41,135 nt of DNA, taken from contig VHCW01000036.1 of the NCBI GenBank assembly GCA_016871575.1, positions 1 to 41,135 on the forward strand, in the 5' to 3' direction. This stretch comes from Verrucomicrobiota bacterium (GTDB lineage Bacteria; Verrucomicrobiota; Verrucomicrobiia; Palsa-1439). This document shows, piece by piece, positions 28,929 through 37,219 of this stretch. A program made the translations under genes and the position numbers. Under the pieces are notes generated by a model that saw only the letters and a list, made by a program, of their open reading frames with translations, ran no database searches and had not been told where the DNA came from. Position 1 is the stretch's first letter. Every line of letters begins with the position of its first letter.

Positions 28929-31193
28929 TCATGGGCGCACGATGCGCGAGGAAATTGCTTCGGGGGCAATTCTAAATCCGCCCGCCGGGATGTTGTCGAA
29001 TGGCGTGGCGCCGAAGTTTACGGTGACGGTGACGCCGTTGGCGAAGCTGGTCTGTTGGACGGCGCGGTCGGGCGTGAGGAATCGGTGGTCAGTCATCTCG
29101 GAGTAACCGGTGGCGCGGGCGACGGGCGCGATGGCGCGATAGCTCTGTACGAAACGATCGCGATTCTTCGTCCAGATGTCGCGATTAAACATGAACATCG
29201 GCGGCGTGCCGTAGAGGACGTTGAACAAGTCGCGCTTGTCCCAGATCGCCGGGAGCTTGTTGTTGTAGTCGCCCCAGTACCATTGCGCGATGACGCAGTC
29301 GTGATAAACCAGTTCCCACAACGGCAACCGATAACGTTCGCCGACTTGGAACTTCGCGACGCGCTCCGGTACCTCGTCCAGAATCACCTGCATCCGCCGG
29401 CCGGCGTCGGGGATGCGATACGGGCCGAGGCTGAGCATGCCTTCGAAGTAATGCAGGAACGGCACCGCTGCGTCGTGGCCGGTTTCACAGCCGACGACGA
29501 GTTTGAACTTCTCCGACATCAACCGCAGTAGTTCCATTTTCCAGTGGCGGCTCTCGCTGCGCGTGAGTGGATGTGCGGGCGCGTAACACTCGCGCCACGG
29601 TGATGCGGTCGTCGTGTCAATGAACCGGCACTTGTACGGATGCGTCGCGAGATCGGCGGGCACGCGTTTCTCGGCGTACTTGAGGGCTTCCTTGTCACAG
29701 GTGACGCCACACGGATACATCTCGCCGTCTTTGCCGGTGACCTGCCAGCCGCGAATCCAATCGCCGCGCGAGTTGATCATGATGTCCTTGGGCCAAGCTT
29801 CTGTCGTCCAGTCACCGTGGACGCCGCGCAGCTTCGGGAACGTCGCTGGGTCCATCACGTCCTGATAAATGTCGTAGCGGCTGGTCAATACACCGAGGTC
29901 ATTCATCGCCGCGATCTCGTTGGGCTTGGCGCTGTGGCTCCAGAGGATCCGCTCGATGCCGGCGGCCTTCAATTCCTTGACGATACTGACCGGGTCCTTG
30001 TCCCAACACCAGATATTGGCGGCGCCGACGAGCAAATCCACGTTCGGATTCTCATGGCGTTTGTCGGCGAGTGTCTTCAACGTCGTGGTTTGGCGGTAAC
30101 GTTTGCACATCGCGACGTGGCCGCCGCGCTCGAAGAAGACATAGCGCAGCTTGCGCTCGTAACCGAAACGTCCCTTCTGCAGGTCCCAACGCGGCGCGAT
30201 GCAGAGCTTGCCGTCGTGACGGTCAATGCTGATCGAGGCATCGTCTGGTGTTTCGATGATCGTCATCTGGCCGCGCTCGCCGTCGGTCGCTCCCCAGAAC
30301 GCCATGCAGATGCCGTGGCCACCGTAGGCGACCAAGCGCATCGGCTTGATGCTGTCGTCGTTCACCGGATACGAAATTCCTTCGTTCATCGGCACGACGA
30401 GATACGTGCTCGCGTCGGTGACGAATGGATGCGGGAACGCCGGAGCGGATGTGCCGTCGGCGTTGAGTGCGACGGTAAACTCCGGTTTGTCGCCGTCGAG
30501 CTTGATCGCGCAGCGGAATGCTTCAGCCGACTCGACATTCATACAATCCAGTTGCAGCCCGCCGGCAACGCGTACTTGTTGGAGCATGATGTTCTCGACG
30601 ACAGCTTGTTGCCGCCACGTCTGCTTCGTGCGGCGGTCGAGCACCGACAACGTTGCCGTTGCGGTGTCGAGCGTGACGACGAGCGCGGCGTTGGTGATCG
30701 CCAGCGTCGCCGGCAAGGCAGCGGCGCGAGATTGCTCGATTTTGCGGCAGGAAAACTCCGAGACCCACACAGTTGCGGGGCCGTGGCCGGTGACGCGAGG
30801 TTCGATGGAGACTCCGCGCCGGGGCACGATGAAACGTGACCGGAGTTCCGTCCAGTCGTGTGTGGCGTGCAGGCTGCGGCCACCGTAGCTCCAACTCAAC
30901 GTTTCCCTGGCTTTGTCGCGGAGAACCGTGCCCGTGGACGCTTCACCGTCGCCAGTAATCTTCACCCACGCGCTGATCTCCCAACATTCGCCGGGCTGCG
31001 TTGCAATCTGACCGCTCTTTGCGGTCAGGCTCCAATCCTTGTCGCCGCGGTGCTCGACGCGGATTGACGGCTGTTGGTTGTGGAGAATCGCAGCGTCCGC
31101 TGCGGCGGTTCCGGCCTTTGGATCGCGCGTCCATATTGGATTCCACTGTTCTGCCGCACAAACACTGGCAAGGAATAGAACGATTAATTTCAT
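28929..31193 (-). CDS. secreted glycoside hydrolase-like protein, family uncertain
   Basis: 754 residues with a signal peptide (MKLIVLFLASVCAAEQ). Residues about 20-155 look like a carbohydrate-binding or jelly-roll domain (WEISAWVKITG, DWTELRSRFIVP). Residues about 160-370 are beta-rich (LVVTLDTATATLSVLDRRTKQTW; AFWGATDGERGQM), and the rest is a probable TIM barrel (DLLVGAANIWCWDK, IERILWSH, YDIYQDVMDP, KLVVGCETGHDAAVP, ALWELVYHDC-like segment, AQWYWGDYNNK). The layout recalls GH101/GH129-like and DUF5696 proteins. Catalytic residues cannot be fixed without alignment. It is last in the nine-gene minus-strand run, with an ATGA overlap to the preceding gene. Confidence 0.65.
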   Translation of the reverse strand: MKLIVLFLASVCAAEQWNPIWTRDPKAGTAAADAAILHNQQPSIRVEHRGDKDWSLTAKSGQIATQPGECWEISAWVKITGDGEASTGTVLRDKARETLSWSYGGRSLHATHDWTELRSRFIVPRRGVSIEPRVTGHGPATVWVSEFSCRKIEQSRAAALPATLAITNAALVVTLDTATATLSVLDRRTKQTWRQQAVVENIMLQQVRVAGGLQLDCMNVESAEAFRCAIKLDGDKPEFTVALNADGTSAPAFPHPFVTDASTYLVVPMNEGISYPVNDDSIKPMRLVAYGGHGICMAFWGATDGERGQMTIIETPDDASISIDRHDGKLCIAPRWDLQKGRFGYERKLRYVFFERGGHVAMCKRYRQTTTLKTLADKRHENPNVDLLVGAANIWCWDKDPVSIVKELKAAGIERILWSHSAKPNEIAAMNDLGVLTSRYDIYQDVMDPATFPKLRGVHGDWTTEAWPKDIMINSRGDWIRGWQVTGKDGEMYPCGVTCDKEALKYAEKRVPADLATHPYKCRFIDTTTASPWRECYAPAHPLTRSESRHWKMELLRLMSEKFKLVVGCETGHDAAVPFLHYFEGMLSLGPYRIPDAGRRMQVILDEVPERVAKFQVGERYRLPLWELVYHDCVIAQWYWGDYNNKLPAIWDKRDLFNVLYGTPPMFMFNRDIWTKNRDRFVQSYRAIAPVARATGYSEMTDHRFLTPDRAVQQTSFANGVTVTVNFGATPFDNIPAGGFRIAPEAISSRIVRP

Positions 31194-31981
31194 ACACTCT
31201 TAATGATGGCCAACACCTGTTTATGCAGGCGACGGCTGCCGCCCACGACGGCGTAGTCACGTTTGCCCGGTTCGCCGGTGAGGTCGAAACGGATTGGGGC
31301 ACCTTCCTGGTCAGTCATGATTCCGCCGGCTTCCGCGAGCATCAACACGAACGGAGCGATGTCCCAGATTTTGGTCATTTGGTTGAGGCAGGCGCCGAAC
31401 CGGCCATCCACAGTCGAACAAAAATCCACGAGGCAGTTTGTCATCCGCAGGTTACGGGCGCTGGCGAGCATGCGCTGGAACAACTCGGTGTTGCGTCGCG
31501 TCTGCCGGCGGTCGGGCGTTGGATCGAGCGCGAAAGAACAGAGCACGTCGCTGAGGCGCGTCGCGTTGCTGACGCGCACGCGCTTGCCGTTGCGGAAAAC
31601 GCCTTTGCCTTTTTCGGCGAAGTAAAGCGTGTCGGTCACCGGCAGATAGACCGCTGCCATGACGGGCTTTGCATTGCGGAGCACGGCGAGCATGACGCCA
31701 AACCACGGCATTCCTGCGGCGAAGTTCGAGGTGCCGTCCACCGGGTCAATCACCCACGTGAATTCCGAGCCGAGATTCTGCCAGCCGGTTTCCTCACCGA
31801 GAATGTTATGCGTAGGAAACCGGGCGCGAATCCGGCGCGCCAGAAATCGTTCGGTGGCCACGTCGGCCTCGGTGACGACGCTGGCGTGGCTTTCCTTGCG
31901 TTTCACGTGCAACGTGCGCCCGAAATAGCGCAGCAACAGTTTGCCGGCGGACTTAAGGTGGCGAGTCAGTATCGTTTTCAT
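31190..31981 (-). CDS. inositol monophosphatase family protein
   Basis: 263 residues. The metal-binding motifs of the family are complete: GEET at 62-65, DPVDGTSNF at 79-87, and WDIAP with D207. The family hydrolyses inositol phosphates, histidinol phosphate, fructose-1,6-bisphosphate, PAP or other small phosphates, and the exact substrate is open. ATG 31981 overlaps the stop of the propeller gene upstream. Being placed among carbohydrate-active secreted proteins suggests a sugar or polyol phosphate released by their action. Confidence 0.88.
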   Translation of the reverse strand: MKTILTRHLKSAGKLLLRYFGRTLHVKRKESHASVVTEADVATERFLARRIRARFPTHNILGEETGWQNLGSEFTWVIDPVDGTSNFAAGMPWFGVMLAVLRNAKPVMAAVYLPVTDTLYFAEKGKGVFRNGKRVRVSNATRLSDVLCSFALDPTPDRRQTRRNTELFQRMLASARNLRMTNCLVDFCSTVDGRFGACLNQMTKIWDIAPFVLMLAEAGGIMTDQEGAPIRFDLTGEPGKRDYAVVGGSRRLHKQVLAIIKSV

Positions 31982-34215
31982 GGTTGAAGGTCTTTTGTCA
32001 GCGCCAGTTTCCACGTCTCGCCGCCATCAGGCGACATCAACACGGTGCGTCGGCGTCCGGGTTTGTCATTGCGATAAAACCAAAACGTGGACCAGTAGTC
32101 GTAGGAAAGGAAGAGGCGGCCTTTCCGGTCAATGGTGAGTCGGTGATAATAGACGCTGTACTCGGAGAACGGCGGGATTATCAAGACGCGCGGCGCTTCC
32201 CACGGTTGGCCGGGGCGTTTGCGCTGGTAGGCGAGCGTTGCGTAGTGGCTGGCGGGGAACGGCTCTTCGCCGTTCTTCCACAATCGGAACGCGGAATGCA
32301 GCGTGTCATCGGGACCGCACACCAAGCCGATGTAGGTTTGTCTGAGGTCTTCGCCGGCGGGAACCGCCTCGGTCCATCCGCCGCTGGCGTCATTCGGTTT
32401 CAACGAACGCGCGTAGGGGAACGGTCGTCCGTGTGTGCCGCCGAGGACGTGGAGGTAACCTTGTTTGTCCATCGTGATGCTCGGTGAATTGTGGACGTCG
32501 TTCGCCGGCGCGCCGTAGCCGACGAGCACGGGTTTGGAGAGTTGTTTCGTCGTGCGGTCGTAGGTGGCGACGTAGGCGGGAAGACCCGGCACCTTCACTT
32601 TCGGGTCGGTTGCCTCGCCCCAAGCGACGTGGACCTTGCTGCCTCGGGAGACGATTGACGCGGGAATGCCAGAGTGCGATGCCAACCCGATGCACAGTTT
32701 CGAGATAAGGACCGGCTCGCCCATCACCACGCGGCCATCCACCTTCTTCGGTAGAAATAATTCCAGATCATGGATTCGTCGCCAGAATAACTTCTCGTCC
32801 TTCGCTCGAAACGTGTAGCGCAGGATCGGGGGCGGTCCGTCGAGGATGTTGTGCCCGGAAAACTGCTCGATGTCAAACGAGCCGGTTCGACGAATGGGGC
32901 AGGCGGTAAATGTTTTCCCGCCGTCGGTTGAGTAGGACAAGCCTGCCGATGTGAGGACGTAGATCGTATTGTCCTTGTCGAAGGTGACCTTCGATGTGAG
33001 AGCGCTGCCGAGCTTGGTGGTCGTCCACTGGCCGTCGCGCAACGTCGTGATGCCGCTGCCGGTGAGGATGAACGGTTTGTTTTGCGAATCGAAGTAAATC
33101 TGGTTTTCCGTTGGGAAATCGGCCAGATGGCCGAACTGCTCATTCTCGTGCTGCCAAGGCTTGAGCACGAGTGGCACCGTCACCGCTGGCGGTTCGCCGG
33201 TCTTCACGGTGAGCGTCGAGTAAGTCGTGAACCCGGAATCATCGAGTGGCGTGGCGCGGAGACGATAGACGCCGGGCGACGGGCAAGCGACGGTGATTGT
33301 TCCGGTTTTGTTCCGGCCGAGTTTCACCTGTTCCGCTGACAACTTCGCCGGCGGTTCGATGCTCAGTTGGATTGTTCTTTCCTTTCTCGAATCGTTCCGG
33401 ACTTGGAACGTGACATCCTTCTGCCCGTAGATGGTCCGGCTGTACGGCGTCAACAGCCAGCGGTTCTCCAGAAACGGGAACCAGGATTTCAGGTCGGGCG
33501 TCCAACACGCCATGTTGGGATGCGGATCGTGGCTGTCCCAGCGCGTCACGCCATCAATGTTGATCGTCGCCTTTGCCGACGGGAAATGCAGCCGCCACGG
33601 CGCGGCAACTTTGGCAATAAACTCATGCGACGGCTTGTCGAGCGTCGCGACGAGCGCGCCGGTCGAGTCGAACATCTGCGGTGGCGCCGCGCCTTTCGGC
33701 AACCCGTCCACTTCGACGCTGAAAGCTCCCTGTCGCGGCAGAAAACAGACATCGGCTGGACGGTCCGGACTTGCCAGCACAATCGGCTCCTCGTGGCGCG
33801 CATCGCGATGGCCGCGCGCTGTCTCGATGATATACTTCGGGCAGTTCGACCGGAACCCCCAGACCGCATGTTCGCCGTACCGGTCCTGCGAAATGGTGAT
33901 GTTCAACACATAAACGCCCTTGCGTTCCACACGAGCCGACAACCGGCATCCCTTTGCCGGGCCGAGACCGCTGCCGCGCGGTTTGCCGTCGTCGGGAATC
34001 GTCGCCTCCTGCAACACGCGACGGTCCGGTCCCGCGAGAATGGCGCGCAGTTCCGTGCGGGTGTCGCGCCGGTTGTGATCGCGTTTCTCAACCTCGATGA
34101 CGAGTTCGCCCGGCTCCGCAACGAAATAGACGCCGCCGCAGCCGCCGATGAAAAGCGCCGGTTCGGCGGCAAAACATGTGGAGGCCAACGCGAGAATCAG
34201 CGATATGGTTTTCAT
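31978..34215 (-). CDS. secreted BNR_4-type beta-propeller protein
   Basis: 745 residues with a signal peptide (MKTISLILALASTCFA). Residues about 20-350 are beta-sandwich-like. From about 360 there is a seven-bladed propeller with BNR-like repeats: LSYSTDGGKTF, HNSPSITMDKQGYLHVLGGTHG, VLMSPDGGETWKLAL. The HN.P....D..G..H...G.HG segment is the BNR_4 hallmark. Ulvan lyases of families PL24 and PL25 share this fold, as do unassigned oligosaccharide-acting proteins, so lyase or hydrolase activity on a polysaccharide is a reasonable inference. It begins immediately after the beta-helix stop (TGA then ATG). Confidence 0.75.
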   Translation of the reverse strand: MKTISLILALASTCFAAEPALFIGGCGGVYFVAEPGELVIEVEKRDHNRRDTRTELRAILAGPDRRVLQEATIPDDGKPRGSGLGPAKGCRLSARVERKGVYVLNITISQDRYGEHAVWGFRSNCPKYIIETARGHRDARHEEPIVLASPDRPADVCFLPRQGAFSVEVDGLPKGAAPPQMFDSTGALVATLDKPSHEFIAKVAAPWRLHFPSAKATINIDGVTRWDSHDPHPNMACWTPDLKSWFPFLENRWLLTPYSRTIYGQKDVTFQVRNDSRKERTIQLSIEPPAKLSAEQVKLGRNKTGTITVACPSPGVYRLRATPLDDSGFTTYSTLTVKTGEPPAVTVPLVLKPWQHENEQFGHLADFPTENQIYFDSQNKPFILTGSGITTLRDGQWTTTKLGSALTSKVTFDKDNTIYVLTSAGLSYSTDGGKTFTACPIRRTGSFDIEQFSGHNILDGPPPILRYTFRAKDEKLFWRRIHDLELFLPKKVDGRVVMGEPVLISKLCIGLASHSGIPASIVSRGSKVHVAWGEATDPKVKVPGLPAYVATYDRTTKQLSKPVLVGYGAPANDVHNSPSITMDKQGYLHVLGGTHGRPFPYARSLKPNDASGGWTEAVPAGEDLRQTYIGLVCGPDDTLHSAFRLWKNGEEPFPASHYATLAYQRKRPGQPWEAPRVLIIPPFSEYSVYYHRLTIDRKGRLFLSYDYWSTFWFYRNDKPGRRRTVLMSPDGGETWKLALTKDLQP

Positions 34216-36153
34216 TCAGTTTGCCGTTTTCAACAGCGATTCCTTTGTGTGGGACAACACGGGCGGGATGCCTTGGAAGCGGACATGGAAATCCTCCATT
34301 GCGCTGGCAGACGGCTTGTCCAGACGAAGGCTCCAGATTTCACCGGTGGAATCACTGGTTGGTTTCCCGATGAACTGATGCGCCTCGGCGATGTTGTCTT
34401 TTTCCTCGACTGTCTTTCCCGACGGGTTGCGGAGCGCGGCTTTCACGCGCTCGCCGGCGCCCTCACCGGAGACCCTCAATGCAAACTCCTTCGTGCCCGG
34501 CGGCACCCAGAAGAAATAGTCGCCGGTCGTGCTGAGGAAATGAATCGCGCTGTTCGCCGCGTAGAGACAGACGCGGTGCGTGGCGGAGTTCACGGTGGCT
34601 GTCCATTTGCGCGGGTCGCAAACGATCTTGTGCGCGCCGGTTTCCGTGGCTGGAAATACGTAGGCGGTTTCGCCTTCGCCCTGCGCACTCTCCAATTTGG
34701 CCGCCTTGCCGGACGGCGCGACAATGCTGACCGGCACGGGTTGCGGTCCGGCTTTGCCGACACGCCGAATGTGCACGGTAAAAGACACCTCCTGCCCCGC
34801 CTCGGCCCACAACAGCCATTCCGACGGCCCGCGCACGCGCGCCGTGCCACGACGTTTGGCGTCTGGCTGCGCTTCGGGAAACAGCGGTTCGAACCGGACA
34901 TTTTTCATGACGAACTTCGGGATTGGTATGAAACCGGTGACCGGCATCCACTGCGCGAGCAATTCCGTCGTGAGCCGGTGCGTTTTGCCGTTCACGATGA
35001 GCGTGCCGGTGACGTCACGCAAGGCGAGGCCGCCGGACATGTCTTGATACGACATCGGCTTCCGGTTCAACGGGTCGGTGATCGTGCAGTTGACGAACCG
35101 GATGTTGCCAAGGTCTTCGGTCGCGGTCGAGCGGTTCGTCAACTGGATTGGCGTTGCCGTCGGTTTGTTCGTGGCGGCGTTGATGATCTGGCAGTTCACG
35201 AAACTGACGCGCGCGCCGGTGAATGGTTTGTCGCCGACACCGATGCCGGCGTCGAGGGCGCCTTCAAACTTGCAGTTGATGAAGTCCATCGTGCCCTTGA
35301 CGCCGGCGGTCTCGCTGTCGCTGCACGTGACAAAGCGCGCGGAGCTCCGGCAGCCGACGGCGCGGCAGTTCTCGATGCGGATGGAGATCGGCTTCGAGTG
35401 GGCGCGCAACGGTCGCAAGTAGAACACGTAAGCGTCGCCGCGGTTGTTCTCGGAGACGCAATTGCGCATGACGCAGTTGACGAGTTCCTCCGTGTCGTGG
35501 TTCGGCTCGAAATCAATCCCGGCCATCGGCGAAGTTCCGCCGGTGTCTTTGAGGACGCAGTTCTCGATGAGCAGGTTGCGGGCGCTGATGACGCTGATGC
35601 CTTGGCGGTAGTTGTTGTCGCAGACGACGTCCTTGATGACGAAGTCGGAGCACGGCAGGCCGCGGCGCGCCACGCCGAGGTAAATGCCGTCGCCGCCGCT
35701 GTCGGCGAGCGTCAAGCCCAGCACGCGGACATTGGCGCAACTTTTGAAGTTGAGCACGTGCCGCCACTCGGCGTGCGTGTACTGGGTTTTGTCATCGTAG
35801 TCCTGCTTCCACATCTTCAACGTCGCGCCGTAGCCGGTCAGCGTAATGTTCGTTTTCAGCGACGCGCTTAACAACGAATCGTTCTTTCCCTTGAACGCGC
35901 CGCGCAGGGCCTGCAGGACTGCACCTTTCTCGAAAACAATTTCCTGGTCGCTGGCGAGTTGGAGTTTGTCCACGATCCAAGGCGCGCCCATGTTCTCGAC
36001 GATGAGTTTGCGCGTGCCGGAGTTAATGGCGGCTTGCAGCGCCGCTGTCGAGTTTGTGGGATTGAATCCAAACGACGAAGCGCGGACGGTTTTGTGTGCG
36101 GCCAGCAACGGCATCGGGGCCGCGAGTACAAGGGCGATGAGCAGATGTTTCAT
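34216..36153 (-). CDS. secreted right-handed parallel beta-helix protein
   Basis: 645 residues with a signal peptide (MKHLLIALVLAAPMPLLAA). FGFNPTNSTAALQAAINSG is the usual opening of pectate lyase/GH28-like beta-helices. Coils of the form NVRVLGLTLADSGGDGIYLG, DFVIKDVVCDNNYRQGISV, NLLIENCVLKDTGG and ELVNCVMRNCVSENN run from about 130 to 390. The last 200 residues are a separate beta domain. It could be a polysaccharide lyase, GH28-like hydrolase or epimerase; the catalytic aspartates of GH28 are not obvious. It starts in an ATGA overlap with the NYN gene. Confidence 0.78.
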   Translation of the reverse strand: MKHLLIALVLAAPMPLLAAHKTVRASSFGFNPTNSTAALQAAINSGTRKLIVENMGAPWIVDKLQLASDQEIVFEKGAVLQALRGAFKGKNDSLLSASLKTNITLTGYGATLKMWKQDYDDKTQYTHAEWRHVLNFKSCANVRVLGLTLADSGGDGIYLGVARRGLPCSDFVIKDVVCDNNYRQGISVISARNLLIENCVLKDTGGTSPMAGIDFEPNHDTEELVNCVMRNCVSENNRGDAYVFYLRPLRAHSKPISIRIENCRAVGCRSSARFVTCSDSETAGVKGTMDFINCKFEGALDAGIGVGDKPFTGARVSFVNCQIINAATNKPTATPIQLTNRSTATEDLGNIRFVNCTITDPLNRKPMSYQDMSGGLALRDVTGTLIVNGKTHRLTTELLAQWMPVTGFIPIPKFVMKNVRFEPLFPEAQPDAKRRGTARVRGPSEWLLWAEAGQEVSFTVHIRRVGKAGPQPVPVSIVAPSGKAAKLESAQGEGETAYVFPATETGAHKIVCDPRKWTATVNSATHRVCLYAANSAIHFLSTTGDYFFWVPPGTKEFALRVSGEGAGERVKAALRNPSGKTVEEKDNIAEAHQFIGKPTSDSTGEIWSLRLDKPSASAMEDFHVRFQGIPPVLSHTKESLLKTAN

Positions 36154-36602
36154 AATCGGTTCCTGTGCGAGTGTTGGCGAATGAGGAGTTCAAGCTCCCG
36201 CAACTCGGTGTTCACTTCAAGCTCGAAAAGCTCGGCGGAAACCGATTGCGCGCCGAGCGTCTCGACGACCTGACGTTCGAGGTTGTCGGAGGTCACGACG
36301 AGAATCAGGCGCCGATGTTCGCTTTCGCCGACCATCCGCTCGATGACATCGTCGGCGGTTTTGCCGGAGCCGGAGTAAATGACCTCGATGCCGCGCGGTC
36401 GGTCGGCGGTTTCGGGTTTATGTTTGGCAGCGTAGGCGTCGAAGACAACGGTGACGCGCCGGCCGCTGTGGTCGGCGTACCGTTCGAGGAGCGCGAGCAA
36501 GGCATTGCGGCGCACTTCGAGCGAGCGTCCGGCAATCTTGCGCAAACGCGGCCATTGGTGCAGCACGCTGTAGCCGTCCACCAAGACCCAGCGGTCATTC
36601 AT
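36150..36602 (-). CDS. NYN domain (YacP-like) nuclease
   Basis: 150 residues matching the YacP/Rae1 branch of the NYN (PIN-like) family. Acidic active-site candidates are D9 in LVDGYSVLH, D55 in VVFDAY, D84 in KTADDVIERM and D106 in VVTSDNLERQ. The first motif has serine where most relatives have asparagine (DGYN), which is a point to check. Bacillus Rae1 cleaves mRNA on the ribosome. Its presence between a signalling module and secreted carbohydrate enzymes is unusual. ATGA overlaps occur at both ends. Confidence 0.85.
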   Translation of the reverse strand: MNDRWVLVDGYSVLHQWPRLRKIAGRSLEVRRNALLALLERYADHSGRRVTVVFDAYAAKHKPETADRPRGIEVIYSGSGKTADDVIERMVGESEHRRLILVVTSDNLERQVVETLGAQSVSAELFELEVNTELRELELLIRQHSHRNRL

Positions 36603-37219
36603 GGTTTGCGCCGGAAGATGAGTTTGACGGGCGTGCCGGTGGGCGGAACGGCGGCGGGATTGGCTTCAAAACCCTGATCATCGCCCCGATACGGATTGCC
36701 GCGGTCGTCGGCGAGATTGATGACGATGGACGGCTGCCACCAGAGCACGATGTGGGCTTGCTCGGCGTCGGCGAGGAAGACGGGTTGTTCGGTGATTGGA
36801 TTCTTGCTGAAGTAGGAGCCGTTGAACTTCCAGCGCAGACCGGTGGGCGGCTTCTTCGTCTTGCGGTCAATGAGCCATTGTTCGATGGGGACACGCTTGT
36901 GTTTGTACTCGGCCTCGATGCGGAGGACGCCGCCGGTTTCGCAGCCGATGAGCAGGAGCGCGAACTGGAGCGCGGACGGTTTGCAGTCGAGCGTGAGCAG
37001 GCTTTCGTAATCGCGGCCTTCCGGCTCGACCGCGATGAATTCGAGGAGGTCGTTGGTGCGGGCGACTTTCCCGGCGGCTTCGAGGTACGGGGATGCGACA
37101 TCGTGGATGACGAGGCCGGGCAGTCGGACAGTTGTGCCGGCGCGCTGGAGGTCATTGGTGTTGACCAGCGGCGGAACCGGTGCGGCCGCCAGCAGAATGA
37201 AGAGCAGGAGCGCGTTCAT
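36599..37219 (-). CDS. YdjY-like exported protein
   Basis: 206 residues with an N-terminal signal or lipid-anchored segment (MNALLLFILLAAAPVPP). The body contains LLEFIAVEPEGRDYESLLTLDCKPSALQFALLLIGCETGG, written here in two parts: an E-rich strand, then 'YESLLTLDCKPS' and 'ALQFALLLIGCE'. This fits the YdjY domain found widely in PVC bacteria and of unknown function. ATG 37219 overlaps the phosphatase stop. Confidence 0.7.
   Translation of the reverse strand: MNALLLFILLAAAPVPPLVNTNDLQRAGTTVRLPGLVIHDVASPYLEAAGKVARTNDLLEFIAVEPEGRDYESLLTLDCKPSALQFALLLIGCETGGVLRIEAEYKHKRVPIEQWLIDRKTKKPPTGLRWKFNGSYFSKNPITEQPVFLADAEQAHIVLWWQPSIVINLADDRGNPYRGDDQGFEANPAAVPPTGTPVKLIFRRKP

Noticed and set aside
33367-35871. 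Long plus-strand open frame opposite the propeller and beta-helix genes.
   Set aside because: Both minus-strand genes have signal peptides and recognisable folds; the opposing frame crosses their boundary and has no similarity.
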